Assembly: GCA_943736015.1 (NCBI GenBank)
Contig: OX031060.1
Coordinates: forward strand, 5,965,501-6,029,500
Length of the DNA: 64,000 nt
Source of the DNA: Tridacna crocea
Taxonomy: Eukaryota; Mollusca; Bivalvia; Cardiida; Cardiidae
Reading direction: 5' to 3'
The notes beneath the pieces are model-generated. The model was not told where the DNA came from, did no database searches, and saw only the letters and a program-made list of their open reading frames with translations. Made by a program: the position numbers and the translations under genes. Below, piece by piece: positions 31,530 through 42,539 of this stretch (position 1 is the first letter of the stretch; the number at the start of each line of letters is the position of its first letter).

Positions 31530-32417
31530 CAAAGGTTTATTTTAAGGGTCAACGTATTTTAGATCCTGCGCATCCAACTTTCACTGCACAGACAGTTCAT
31601 CATGGCTTTCGATCAGTCTTTAGTTAACCCTGTAGTACCCAAACATTTGTCATATAGTTATAAACTCTACTGCACAAGCATAATGTTACAGTCTTTTTGA
31701 TCGAACAGGTTTACTGGCCTGCAGTCTTTGGTCTCAACTGATACCTTCCATTGCCATAGGTGATATTCAATGCTCGAACATATATATCTTGCTAGTTTTG
31801 AACTTGGCAATGGAACATCTGACGAGACAAGCCATAAGAGCTAATTTAGACACTTTGGTAATACAATTGTTCATATGTGTATGGCTTTGCCTCTCACAAC
31901 AAAGGTTAAGGATTTAAATCTTGCGATGAGCGCCGTCAAACATAAGAACCACCCATATCACGGGGCTAGTACTGGCCCAGATTCCTTGGAAGGAACCGCA
32001 GAGAGTGACTAAAACATGATTGTAAGAACTTGTTTCACAACTGATGAAAAATGAATACGATTAAACTAAGATATCTTTAGAATATACATTTTTTTCGGAG
32101 GATGGGGTCGCTTAAGATAAAAAAGGGTTATTTTTGACCCAGATGAAGACCTTCAAGGTGACCCAATTCAGTATGAAAGTGGAATTTTTTAAATTAAGTA
32201 CAACTTGAGACGTTTAAAGAAATCCAAAGACATAACAATTTCAAAAGTAGCCTTTAGGCCCCCGTCCTTAAAGAGGGGAGCGGGCACGCCACAAGTAAAT
32301 AATACGTCTGAGTGAAAATTACGTCTGGATCGCCGATGAATGGTTTTTGTACGGAAGATATTAATTTGTAATTATCAAACTCCATTGCAATGGTATTTGT
32401 TGATTTTTGTGGACTAT
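31530..32417. other. Spacer
   Basis: A SINE-like block (GGGGCTAGTACTGGCCC) lies near 31958-31982. Otherwise nothing recognised. Confidence 0.45.
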
Positions 32418-32475
32418 TTAGATCAAGATCAGACTGTACAGAAAGTGAAGTGTTATCTTAATCTTTAGTGCATTT
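32418..32475. mobile_element. G-family core, decayed
   Basis: TAGATCAAGATCAGACTGTA with TTATCTTAATC on the other side. Confidence 0.6.
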
Positions 32476-32564
32476 TGTGACATTTTCTTTATTATTCTTA
32501 AAAAATAAAAAAAATAAAAAAGAATAAAAAGATGAAATCAAGAACGTAGATCTGTGTCTTCACT

Positions 32565-32753
32565 CTTTACTTGATGAAAAAATTAGACCAAACAGAATGC
32601 AGACAACGAATCAAATGTAGCTAAAATGATTATTCCTGTCTCTGACGATTCAAACATTGTGGAAAAAGGACAAAATGGTGGTTGCCACAGTGATGTCAAA
32701 ATTCTTGATTTCAGGGTCGTTAAAACTCCGGACCGTGCTGCAAAGGGTTTAAA
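32565..32753 (+). mobile_element. PB-A MITE, degenerate
   Basis: AATGCAGACAACGAATCAAA, CATTGTGGAAAAAGG and the right end CTGCAAAGGGTTTAA. Right hairpin arm lost. Confidence 0.65.
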
Positions 32754-33257
32754 CGACTGAATGAGCGAGTACATACATTTCATTTTCGTATTTGCCGCTG
32801 TAGATGCAGAAATATATATAACTGATCAATTTTAAGATCGTCATTAGTCTTGCCATTATTTTACAACACCATCATTTTTTTTCTTTAATCCATGCAGGAA
32901 ACTGAAACAATTGCTATCTGAAGGAACCCTTTTCGTCGTAGATAAATGTGCTGGATTTGACCTACTTTTTGATACTGATAACAAATAAATAAATAGTGAT
33001 TTATGATTGGTCAAATATGTAGACATATTAGTTTTAAAGGCCCTACCCAATCTGCTGGAAAATTTACGCTGTGTATATTTCTTTTTAAAGATATTTCTTA
33101 TGCCCGATTTTCTCAAAGATATTGAAAAGAAAATGGTGAAAAAATATCACCATTTTTGGTCATGACGCAAGCGAGCTCTTATCGACCCCATTCTTTTTCG
33201 AACAAAAGTAACGCCCCTTCCCGAGTGAAATGAATGGCCGAGGACAGATTCCCCGCC

Positions 33258-33467
33258 TTAAACTCTTTACCAGACGACAACATTTTGGACTCGGCCAATT
33301 TGAAAGCATTTGCAGACGACAAATTGAAATACGACTAAAATGGTAGAAAACATGGTGGGAAAAGGAGAAAATGCTGGTTACCAGCATTTTCTCCTTTTCC
33401 CACCATGTTTTCAAAGATCTATTTCCTCAGTGTCTTAGATAATTAGATTTTTTTTGGTAAAGTGTTC
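33258..33467 (+). mobile_element. PB-A MITE
   Basis: TTAAACTCTTTACCAGACGA to TTTTGGTAAAGTGTTC. Hairpin carries paired change CATGGTGGG/CCCACCATG. Confidence 0.9.
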
Positions 33468-33691
33468 CTTGCGACCCGTTGCGTCCTTATTGAAATGAGA
33501 TACGCTATGATCTTTTAACAAGAACTCGTCAATTCGCCCGACATCGTCAAAACATGCCCTTTGACCTTGGCGTGCTTCCGAAGCCCGCACTGGGGCTTAT
33601 AAATATGTAACAGGGGCGGTTGCCATAGATATTTTCTAAATCTAGGACACATACATAGAATTTTTATCCTTTCATCTTTTTTTTTAGAGTA

Positions 33692-33904
33692 TTTGACTCT
33701 TTTCCAAATGACTAAATTTTAGACTTCGCTAATCTGAAAGCTTTGGCATACAACAAAATTAACTGTGGGTCAGATGAAGAAGATAGCCTTTGGACAGGGA
33801 GAAAACATTGTGCGAAATGGAAAGAATACTAACGTTAGTCTCCAGCTTTTTCACCTTTTCCCAAAATGTACACGAGAGCTTCTGTTTTCAGGGTCGTTCA
33901 AACT
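33692..33904 (+). mobile_element. PB-A MITE, degenerate
   Basis: TCTTTTCCAAATGACTAAAT, GAGAAAACATTGTGCG and CACCTTTTCCCAAAATG mark it. The right end fades into the SINE that follows. Confidence 0.65.
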
Positions 33905-34190
33905 CAAGAGGTGTCCTGCATGGCTCTATGGTAAAGTGTAAGACTCATAACCTGAAGGTCCTGGGTCCTGGGTTCAAGCATGAGAGGAGGCACTGAGCTT
34001 TCGTGGGAGTGTGGGGGTTGTTAGGCCTCTATTTAGCAGCCAGTTTCTTGAAAACAATGCTGTATATAATTGTACCGAGAAAAGAAACACGACAAAAGCG
34101 TCCATAGATGTACAGGCCGTCGTGATAGAAACCAAATTACTGTAAGACACCCATTAGGGAAATGGGAAAACATAACCCAAATCAAACCAA
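33905..34190 (+). mobile_element. tRNA-headed SINE
   Basis: GGCTCTATGGTAAAGTGTAA and GGGTTCAAGCATGAGAG form the head. The 3' half has GGCCGTCGTGATAGAAACC. Confidence 0.5.
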
Positions 34191-34437
34191 ACAGACATGC
34201 CAAAAGAACGAAAACTTATGCAATCACATACAACAAAGGGTAATGAGACATAGACCGACATTTTTGTCTGTCGTGTTCGAATGAGGTCGAGACATGACCT
34301 CGTATAACAATTCAACTTAAAGTATCTCATTTACATGTTGTGGAGACTGACAAATATTTATGTTGAATGGTACCCTGTTCCAAATTTGGTACACGGTCGC
34401 AATTTGAAGTAATTCTGGTGAAGGCTTTTTTTAGGCT

Positions 34438-34864
34438 TTAACTCTTTCCCAAACAAGCCCTGGGCCCGTATTCACCAACAATTCTTGAGAATATTCTTAG
34501 TCTTATTCTCCAAGGTTTTCCAAATTTGTAATTAACACAACTTCTGATTGGCTAAACCGAATGGTTTAGCCAATCAGAAGTTGCGTTACTTACAAATGTA
34601 GAAAATTCTGGAGAATAAGACCAAGAACGTTCTTAAGAATGGTTGGTGAATACGGGCCCTGGTTTTTACGTGTCTGCAGTAAAAGTCTTTTGAAAACACT
34701 GTGGGAAAAGGAGAAATTGCTCGTAACGAGCAATTTCTCCTTTTCCCACAGAGTTTTCTACCCTTTTTGAGAACTTTCTGCCATTTTCTCAAAATCTAAA
34801 ATTGTCGTCTGCAAACTCTTTCAGTTTTGAAGAGTCCAAAATTTGTCGTTTGGGAAAGGGTTAA
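34438..34864 (-). mobile_element. PB-C MITE carrying a nested N element
   Basis: TTAACTCTTTCCCAAACAAG to TTTGGGAAAGGGTTAA. Without the 34464-34657 insert and one CCTGG, about 228 bp remain, the usual length. Hairpin AAAACACTGTGGGAAAAGG with apex TTGCTCGTAACGAGCAA. Confidence 0.95.
34464..34657. mobile_element. N-family MITE nested in PB-C
   Basis: GCCCGTATTCACCAAC to GTTGGTGAATACGGGC, flanked by CCTGG on both sides (34459-34463 and 34658-34662). The PB-C copy at 12918 has a single CCTGG at this point. Confidence 0.95.
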
Positions 34865-35089
34865 ATCTATCGTTATGTATTGTTTTTGTTTTCTTTCGTG
34901 AGGTTTTTAGCCATATCGCGGCGTCAGCTCAAATAACTGAGAGTCGTCCTCTTCCCATGTCAGTCTGGCTTATGTATGCTTTGCTTTTGGTAAATTTTCT
35001 GCTGAATGCAAGGGCCATTCTACTACAAGATTTGGGCAGTTGTTTGACAAATTTGACTTTATGGATCAATAATTACGGGATGATTTGCA

Positions 35090-35318
35090 TTAATCCATTG
35101 TCACACAATCCCTACTTTTGACGACCCCGAATAAGAAGCCTCTAGAAAACATCGTGGGAAGAGGAGAAAATGCTGGTAACCAGCATTTTCTCCTTTTCCC
35201 ACAAAGTTTTCTACTTTTCTCAAAACAAATTTCAAATTTTCAATCACTTTTATTTTGACGTCTGCGATGCTTTCGATTTGGACGAGCCTAAAATATTGTC
35301 GTTTGGTAATGCGTTTAA
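35090..35318 (-). mobile_element. PB-A MITE, full length
   Basis: TTAATCCATTGTCACACAAT to GTTTGGTAATGCGTTTAA, 229 bp, hairpin with two mismatches. Confidence 0.95.
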
Positions 35319-35444
35319 CCGCCTTTTTCCGGATCTCATTCAAATACGTTGACATGATATTTGTATGATAGTTGTCAATAAATCTCTTTGCGCTTTTATA
35401 TGAAATAACAGCATAAAAGTTTAAAACTAAACTTTACTAACAGT

Positions 35445-35960
35445 TTTAGCGATGGCTGTTACAGGATTCCGTAGACTTTGCATAAATTTCAATATTATCA
35501 CTGCTTTTAAGAAGAGATAGAGGATATTTGTTGTTGTTTTTTTCGGTAAAAGATCGAAATTTATTTCATTGAGTGAATATCTTTTGAAATATTTTTACGA
35601 GTGGGGCAGTCGCGAGTGGTGTTCAAAAGATGAAATAAACGATCTTTAATCGAAAAAAAAAAATCTATTTATTTCATGCTTTAAACCCTTTCTGGGAGAA
35701 ACTTTATCAAAATCCAGTACAGTTCTTTTTAGCTATTACCCGTGGCTTTCGCCTTTCGCATAGCAACGCAATCAATATTAAATTAGTCAAACGCGAGAAA
35801 TGCAAGGTAAATGACGTCATATTTCCATCTAGTTGTGAGTCACACGCATTTTACCTAGGTAACTAGAATATAAAAAATTGGTCTTCAAAGTGGTGGTAAC
35901 CATGAAATATCGAAAAATATTTCACCGATATTTCTCGATAATCTACCGGAAAGCTTGAAA
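35445..35960 (+). repeat. Dispersed repeat D3
   Basis: Pairs with 51855-52280: GAGAAACTTTATCAAAATCC-like, TCCAGTACAGTTCTTTT, TATTACCCGTGGC, ATATTTCCATCT and ACCTAGGTAACTAGAATATA. Outer parts can fold back (GAAATTTATTTCATTGAGTG with the TATTTCATGC side). Confidence 0.75.
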
Positions 35961-36054
35961 TAAAGCAAGGTTTTATTCTGATTTAATTGGTGTAAGGAGT
36001 TCACTGAAATCATCGACAAATATACGCATAAAATTCAGCTTATATTGCATTTTT

Positions 36055-36310
36055 ATAGGGGTTCCGTGTTCGAGTGCTCAGCTCGCTCAATTTTTCTCCA
36101 AGGATTGATGATAGTCATTGCGATAGGGTCCATCCCTCTCTCAATGCTCATCATTGTTTGGGTGATTGTTTTCGTGGGAAAGCAGCCAGTGGCTTGGGAA
36201 GCATATCGTGCGAAATACTGGTAAACAGAAACCCCGATAAAAAACATGGACAGGTGGCTGCAGAAATGTAACATCAGTTATGTTGAAACGGACTTTTAAA
36301 AACACTAGAA
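36055..36310 (+). mobile_element. tRNA-headed SINE
   Basis: Body AAGGATTGATGATAGTCATT, GGGAAAGCAGCCAGTGGCTT and GGACAGGTGGCTGC matches 58730-58900. Confidence 0.7.
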
Positions 36311-36621
36311 CAGAGCAGAAATTTATTACATGACAAATACACAGCTGTACACAGTCACAGAAAACATTTCCAACGGAAAAAAGGAAAAAAAAAACCAACA
36401 TAAACTTTTAAAAACACCATACCATCAACAAGTCAAATTAATCAATTCCGAAAACATTCAGAACATTTATGCATTGTTTGACAAAAAAGCATTGCACTTC
36501 TCTTGACAGACCCCTAAATGTTTAGAAGAAATCGTTTTTTTTCCTTGATCAAAATCCGATTCCAAGGGAGATAACGAGATATGCAAATTATGAGATAATC
36601 ATCACAGATGTGTTTTGTAGA
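36311..36621. other. Spacer
   Basis: Nothing recognised. Confidence 0.5.
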
Positions 36622-36849
36622 TTAATCCTTTTGTCAAGGAATCCCATTTTTAGCGACCATAAGGACAATGGCTTTGAAAACATTGTGGGAAAAGGAGAAA
36701 ATGCTGGTAACCAGCATTTTCTCCTTTTCCCACAATGTTTTCTATCCTTTGAAAGGCAGACCACAATTGTGTGTCCTCTATGAATTTGTCGTCTGCATAT
36801 GTTTTCAAATTGGATTATTTTAAACTTTTTGTTGTCTAGTAAAGAGTAA
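36622..36849 (-). mobile_element. PB-A MITE
   Basis: TTAATCCTTTTGTCAAGGAA to GTCTAGTAAAGAGTAAA. Perfect hairpin near 36673-36741, arms otherwise diverged. Confidence 0.92.
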
Positions 36850-36907
36850 ACACTTTACCTTCTGACGACATTGAAAGAAAAATGCTTGTAAAATAAATCT
36901 ATCAACC

Positions 36908-37120
36908 TTAACCCTTAGGCGGCTATGCGCGACTCATTGACCTTTTGCGGACAGCGTAGATCAAGATCAGACTGCACAGAACGTGCAGTCTGATCTTGGA
37001 TCTACACTGTCCGATTAAGAGATATCATTCCCCGAAGCATTCCTTTTTGAAATAACAATATTTGGGTTTTAACTATCGAATGAAAACATAATTTTAGCTA
37101 TTTAGCCGGATAAGGGTTAA
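36908..37120 (+). mobile_element. G-family MITE, reference copy (213 bp)
   Basis: TTAACCCTTAGGCGGC to GCCGGATAAGGGTTAA. Asymmetric plan: a hairpin near the left third (36948-37013, GCGGACAGCGTAGATCAAGA ... CTACACTGTCCG), then an AT-rich arm with ATATCATTCCCCGAAGC and CAATATTTGGG. TTAA ends and CCC start again suggest piggyBac-type mobilisation. No open frame. Confidence 0.88.
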
Positions 37121-37895
37121 TTCGTGTTAGATTATTTGGTGTTTAGCGCCTTTTTCAATATTATGCATAAAATGTGCCTTTTCGGGCCGTTATAAGCATG
37201 TATTGACCGATAAAAAACCGGGGGTTAACGGGAAAAAACGTGTATTAATCAGTAAATTCACGCGCCCTAAACGCCCGGCTTTGTTTTATCAATATCCTCG
37301 ATTCGGGCCTACCTTGTAAACAACATTTATTCTTGTCAGATTTTCCCTAGACTCCGACCATCAAACTGTAGGAACTTGTACCGTCGTGTTAGATCCTTTT
37401 CATGGCATATTTTTGATGATAACAGTACACAACAAACAAAATTTTGCACATGATCTCAGTTTAATCGAGATCTGGACAAAAAATCACCTGTGAAATGTAC
37501 TCTAAACCAGTTACATCCCACCCACTTTTTAACGTGATCGACAGGCCTAATTCCCTCGCTTGATGTAGACCGAACCCTGTTACGTCTTTCATTTACAGAA
37601 AATCATATCAATTCATTCATCCTAGTTGTAATCGTTCAAACTTGTGCAAGTTTATCCACATAAGACCACATTGTATAAAAAATCATTAGAAGTGAATTTA
37701 CACCGAGAGAATCAAAACTGGCATACAGGACTAACGGCCCTTCACTGCTCGTAACAAAAACTTTTTCGCCGACTTCCGGTTTTGACCTATTTAGGTACAG
37801 TATATTTGAAGTTCGCTATTTGCATTTCCATGGAAATATTTTTGCTATCTTTGCAAATTGTTATTAAAATACCTTTACTGTATGCAATGATGGCA
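37121..37895. other. Spacer
   Basis: No gene or repeat family recognised. Confidence 0.5.
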
Positions 37896-38036
37896 TTAAT
37901 TCGCGGTTTTATTTCGGTCGTTAACATTCGCAGGGGCCCTAAAAATACTTTAACGCCCTCGTGCTTCGCACGCAGGCGTTAAAGCATTTTTCAGGCCGCT
38001 GCGAATGTTAACGACCGAAACAAAACCGCGAATTAA
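37896..38036. repeat. 141-bp fold-back
   Basis: TTAATTCGCGGTTTTATTTC pairs with AAACAAAACCGCGAATTAA, GTCGTTAACATTCGCAG with CTGCGAATGTTAACGAC, and AACGCC ... GGCGTT near the apex. Confidence 0.9.
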
Positions 38037-38165
38037 CCCTGTATACAAAAACACACGTGAAAACATTTGTAGAAAAGGATAAAGATCGCATAGTTGATGT
38101 TTTTCCTTTTCCTTTTGCTTCAATGCTTTTGAAATAGGTCTTCTGAGCGTCTGTAAAACTCCTGC
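38037..38165 (-). mobile_element. PB-A hairpin remnant
   Basis: GTGAAAACATTTGTAGAAAA with TTTTCCTTTTCCTTTTGC; abuts the fold-back on its left. Confidence 0.45.
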
Positions 38166-38429
38166 GGATGGTAACATGATAACTGGAAAAATAATAATGC
38201 ATGGAAAATGTTAATTTATAATATCTATATCAGATTTGAATATTATTTTATATTTTTGACATGCTCTGGCAAATGGCAGCCAAATGTCATGGTGGACTGT
38301 TAAAATAGAATAGTAGTGAAAGTTAAGTGTTTTTTTTCTTGAAAAAGGCCGAAATTTTGAAATAGAGTTAAAATGAGAATATGCGCAACTCTAGATAAGA
38401 AAGGGAGACAATTCTCAGAAATTTCTTGG

Positions 38430-38500
38430 AATAAAAACGAAATGTTGGTAACCAGCATTTTCTCCTTTTCCACAAATAGTTTATTTTCTCCGTTTTCCAA
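38430..38500. mobile_element. PB-A hairpin fragment
   Basis: ATGTTGGTAACCAGCATTTT and CTCCTTTTCCACAAAT; one arm only. Confidence 0.5.
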
Positions 38501-38552
38501 AATATATTCATTTTCTCCTTTTCAAAATTATTTCTATAGTCTTTATTATATG

Positions 38553-38806
38553 GCTTGCAAATGGACATTAAGACATTTGCGTAAAGTGTCGTCTCGGATC
38601 AGCCTGCGCAGTCCGCGCAGGCTAATCCGAGACGACACTTTACGACTACGTTATACTTAATGCTACTGCAGAGTTTTGCAAAACAGAAAATTATATAAAA
38701 ACGGAAAGTGTCGTCTCGGATTAGCCTGCGCGGACTGCGCAGGCTGATCCGAAACGACACTTTACGCAAATGTCGGAATGTCCCTTTTTGCGTGTTGCAG
38801 TCTATT
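38553..38806. mobile_element. R-family double fold-back element
   Basis: Two hairpins (38581-38644 and 38705-38768), each close to perfect around GCCTGCGCAGTCCGCGCAGG, joined by TTTTGCAAAACAGAAAA-type linker. Outer ends ACATTTGCGTAA/TTACGCAAATGT. Confidence 0.9.
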
Positions 38807-38825
38807 TCGGACTGTTCCAACTCGT

Positions 38826-39014
38826 TTAACGCTGACCTTTTGCGGACAGCGTAGATCAAGATCAGACTGCACAGAACGTGCAGTCTGATCTTTGATCTAC
38901 ACTGTCCGATAAAGAGATATCATTCCCCAAAATATAACTTTGAAACAGCAATATTTGGGTTATAAGAGTCAAATTGAAAATTTATTTTTAGTTTTTCAGC
39001 TGGAGAAGGGTTAA
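38826..39014 (+). mobile_element. G-family MITE
   Basis: TTAACGCTGACCTTTTGCGG to GGAGAAGGGTTAA. Hairpin 38836-38908, followed by ATATCATTCCCCAAAATAT. Left arm shorter than in the reference copy. Confidence 0.9.
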
Positions 39015-39095
39015 AAGCGAATCCCTCAATTCGAGCCAAATTTTGTTTTTCGTCTGCAATATGGAGTAGAGTAACATTTTGTCGTCTGACAATAA
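39015..39095 (-). mobile_element. PB-A arm fragment
   Basis: GAGCCAAATTTTG, TTCGTCTGCAATATGG and AACATTTTGTCGTCTG; hairpin absent. Confidence 0.55.
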
Positions 39096-39247
39096 GGTGA
39101 AGATGACATTTGAGATAAATCTAAGATAAGCCGAGATTATCAGCTAGATCGTCATGCTTTCTGCGTCTTTTGAGATTCAAATAAGAATTATCATATTTAA
39201 TGTTAATGTTCGGTTTAAATCATAGTCTTCAACCCTTGATAAATCTG

Positions 39248-39482
39248 ATAATGATGATGGGGATTTGATGATGATGATGATGATGACGATGATATTGATG
39301 GTGGTGATGATGATGATGATGATGACGATGATGATGACGACAAAGACCACGACCACGACAATGACAATGATGACGACGACGACGACGATGATGATGATGA
39401 TATTGATGGTGGTGATGATGATGATGATGATGACGACGATGATTATGATGATGATGATGACGACGACGACGACGACGACGAC

Positions 39483-39515
<33 letters not shown>
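39248..39515. repeat. (GAT)n/(GAC)n array
   Basis: Mixed GAT, GAC, GGT triplets. A 60-bp segment around GATATTGATGGTGGTGATG is duplicated (39291 and 39399). Confidence 0.95.
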
Positions 39516-39516
<1 letters not shown>

Positions 39517-39547
39517 GTTGCCTTCAAATGACTATTTCAGTTGATTA

Positions 39548-39762
39548 TTTACTAAAATTTTAGACTCAATCACACTGAAAGCACTTGAAGACGACAAATC
39601 AAATCAAGCTCAAATGATTATTTCTATCTTTGATAGGATAGAAAACATTGTGGGAAAAGGAGAAAATGCTGGTTACCAGCATTTTCTCCTTTTCCCTCAA
39701 TGTTTTCAAAAGCCAGCTCTTTCATTGTCGTCAAAAGTCGTCATATTGTTGTAAAGGGTTAG
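39548..39762 (+). mobile_element. PB-A MITE, left end eroded
   Basis: TACTAAAATTTTAGACTCAA, hairpin near 39641-39707, right end GTTGTAAAGGGTTAG. Confidence 0.9.
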
Positions 39763-40365
39763 AAAGAAAGTACCAAACTGCTATAATTTTTTACAAATGC
39801 ATTTTAACTCGAAATCATCGTCAACAGCATCAAACACGTCATCATCATTTTTATCGTCATCATTCTATAACAGTCCTAATTTCTGTCTCTACTGCGCATT
39901 CTGACTGGTATTTTTTGCAATCACGATTGAGTCGGCCTACATTGTCGGTTTTAATAATACTGTACTAGTGGAAATTTTTGCGACTTGGGAATTTTTGCAA
40001 TTTCATGAATCTGCAAAATTCGCAAACTTTTCTGTTGGCGAATTTTACTGGTGGCAAATAACAAGTGGCTTGAATTCGAAGTTTTTTCCCTATGCAAAAT
40101 GCCCGTAATCGGTATTCGCAAATTTTTCGACACGCGCATTATATTCACGTATACAGTATCTTAGTTATATATAGACATTTATATACCCAGGGCTACTATT
40201 GTTGCATTTAACACGGTGGTTTTCACTTCGAGGCAAGATAAGAATGATATAAAAGTGATAATAATAAATTACACAAAAGCCTTTTTTTTGGGAATGAAAT
40301 ATGGTTCTTTTTACATGATTTACATTTTTATTTTATTTCAAAAGTCGCCAGCGATCTATTTGATT

Positions 40366-40642
40366 GTCTGTGTGTCTTTGTGTCTATCTGTGTGTCTGTG
40401 TGTCTGTCTGGTCGTGTTTCTGAGAGGTTCTCTCTTGGTGTTAAAGTCTCTTTGTCTTTTTCTCTGTTACGATTTGCCTCTTTCTCTCTCTCTCTCTCTC
40501 TCTCTGTCGCTGTCTCTGTCTGTCTGTCTCTCAATCTGTCTGTCTGTCTGTCTCTCTCTCCTTGATTCTCTCTATCTCTGTCTATGTCTCTTTGTCTTTC
40601 TGTTTCTGTCTCTCTCTGTGTGTGTCTGTCTCTCTCTCTCTG
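40366..40642. repeat. (TCTG)n/(TC)n array
   Basis: TGTGTCT, TCTCTC and TGTCTG units. Long open frames in both directions are artefacts. Confidence 0.95.
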
Positions 40643-40695
40643 ATGTCCCAACGCCCTTTTCTCACCAAGTTGTCGCAAGCCGTTTATACAGCAGT

Positions 40696-40909
40696 TTAAT
40701 CCACTGCCAAATAGTTCTAGAGAAAGGTGGCATCTGAAAACCTTGTGGGTGGAGAAAAGAATGCCGGTGGCCGGTATTTTCTCCTTTTCCCACCATCATG
40801 TCTATCTTTTGAAGACAAAATTTACCATCTGAACCACGTCTAATTTGTCTTCTGCAAATGCTTTCAAATTTTGAGAGATCTACTATTTCATCATTAGGTA
40901 AAAGCGTTA
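40696..40909 (-). mobile_element. PB-A MITE, diverged
   Basis: TTAATCCACTGCCAAATAGT, hairpin apex GCCGGTGGCCGGT (the apex is changed on both arms), right end TTAGGTAAAAGCGTTA. Confidence 0.8.
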
Positions 40910-41095
40910 CCGACTTTTAAGGACCCCCTCTCAAAGAAAAGCACTTTAAAAACATTGTGGGAGAAGGATAATATGGTCATCATCAGTTTTTCTGTTTTCC
41001 CACGATATTTTATAATTTAAACCACATCAGACCTTCCTTCAGCTCTTGCTTTCAATTTGGACACGTGCTAATTCTAGTGTTTTGGTGAAGGGTTT
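40908..41095 (-). mobile_element. PB-A MITE, diverged, adjoining
   Basis: ACCGACTTTTAAGGACCCCC, AAAAACATTGTGGGAGAAGG, and end TTTTGGTGAAGGGTTTG. Confidence 0.7.
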
Positions 41096-41327
41096 GGGGC
41101 AAAAATTTGAAAAGAAAGAAACCTCATCGTTATTATTTTTGAAATATCCATCATCAGTATTTTGACGTTTAGAATGATAAATCACCAGTCTTTAGGTTAC
41201 TGTTTCAATCGGACCTTTTTCCCTTTTCTCGGCCCCGACCCCTTGAATACCGTTTGCAAGCTTCCTAAAAAAGAGAACTCTTGAAGGGGATGCAAAGAGG
41301 CGATTCTGAATTCGTTTCCAGATGCAC

Positions 41328-41494
41328 TAAGTTTAATTTTAGATAGGGAAAGTAACGCAATTTCTGATTGGCTAAACCAAATTAATTTTTGGATAAACTA
41401 TCTGGTTTAGCCAATCAAAAACTGTGTTACACCCAAATTTAGAAATTCTTACAAATAAGACTGAGAGTGTTCCTAATCCTTTTCTTGGTAAATA
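41328..41494. mobile_element. N-family MITE, decayed
   Basis: AAAGTAACGCAATTTCTGAT, GGCTAAACC and GGTTTAGCCAATCAAAAACT with a longer unpaired apex. Confidence 0.75.
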
Positions 41495-41497
41495 AAC

Positions 41498-41690
41498 TAA
41501 AACGAAATTTTTAATACGATAGTAAAACCCAAAACACGGTCATTTCAAAGTTATGTTTTTGGGAATAATTTCTCCTAATCGGACAGTGTAGATCCAAGAT
41601 CAGACTGCACGTTCTGTGCAGTCTGATCTTGATCTACACTGTCCGCAAAAGGTCAGTGGAGCCCAAGTAGCAGTCTGGGGCTACGTTATA
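41498..41690 (-). mobile_element. G-family MITE, ends eroded
   Basis: Reverse copy; hairpin 41579-41648 is CGGACAGTGTAGATCCAAG ... GATCTACACTGTCCG around GCACGTTCTGTGC. Confidence 0.85.
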
Positions 41691-41769
41691 AAAAAAAACA
41701 ATACATTTATTCGGCATCCCCGGGAATCGAAGCTAGGATATTCAACTAGGATGAATTCGACTAGAGTAG

Positions 41770-41845
41770 TTTGACCCTTTACCATGCAACAAAATTTTAG
41801 ATTTCTTTGAATTGTGAAACATTTACAGAAGATAAATTGAATAAA
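41770..41845 (+). mobile_element. PB-A 5' arm fragment
   Basis: TTTGACCCTTTACCATGCAA and ACATTTACAGAAGATAAATT. Confidence 0.65.
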
Positions 41846-42074
41846 CGGCTGCATGGTCAAGTAATAGTATATACTTACATAACGGTTATAATGATCGATT
41901 GATTTTTTTATTGTTTTTAACATTATTCATCCCCAACTTTCAGCTGCAGGTCGAGCAAGAGTTACTCTCCTTGGAACTTATCGATTATCTGGTCCGAAAG
42001 GATTTCCGATAACGGCCTGTCATATAGGATTTAGAAGGGAAAATTTTTTGATCGACTAAAACACATTTTTCTTC

Positions 42075-42480
42075 TCAAATGATTAAAATCTATAACGTCT
42101 TGAAGTATTCTGTAATATCTCTACTTTACTTCAATATAATTTTAATTCCTGTAGCAAAATGGGAAGTTGCGTCCATTTTGATTTAAAGTTACTGACCCAT
42201 TCTCCTTCTTATTTCTATAGAAAGGTTTAAGAAATTTGCTCCTGCGCCGTTTTTGACGTTAAATAACATAAAAATGAATTGCAAGAAAAAAATCTATAAC
42301 GTCTTGAAGTATTCTATGTTTTGTTGTGATTATGATCAAAATATTCGTTTACATTTGTTAAATTGGGATCTTGCGTCCATTTTAGTTTAAAAACGACACT
42401 ATCGTTAATTTTTGTATAAAAAATGCTGTATCGAGCAAAGTGAGATTTTAAGACTGGGTGAAAAGATTTAGCAACGGATA
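42075..42480 (+). repeat. Two-copy tandem repeat, about 205-bp unit
   Basis: AATCTATAACGTCTTGAAGT occurs near 42088 and 42291; GTTGCGTCCATTTT-like blocks occur near 42165 and 42372 in the same order. The copies are diverged. Confidence 0.75.
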
Positions 42481-42539
42481 AAGGGAAGATAAGAACTGAT
42501 GACATGATAACCTTGTCTGTATTGTTTTGTTAAACCTGG

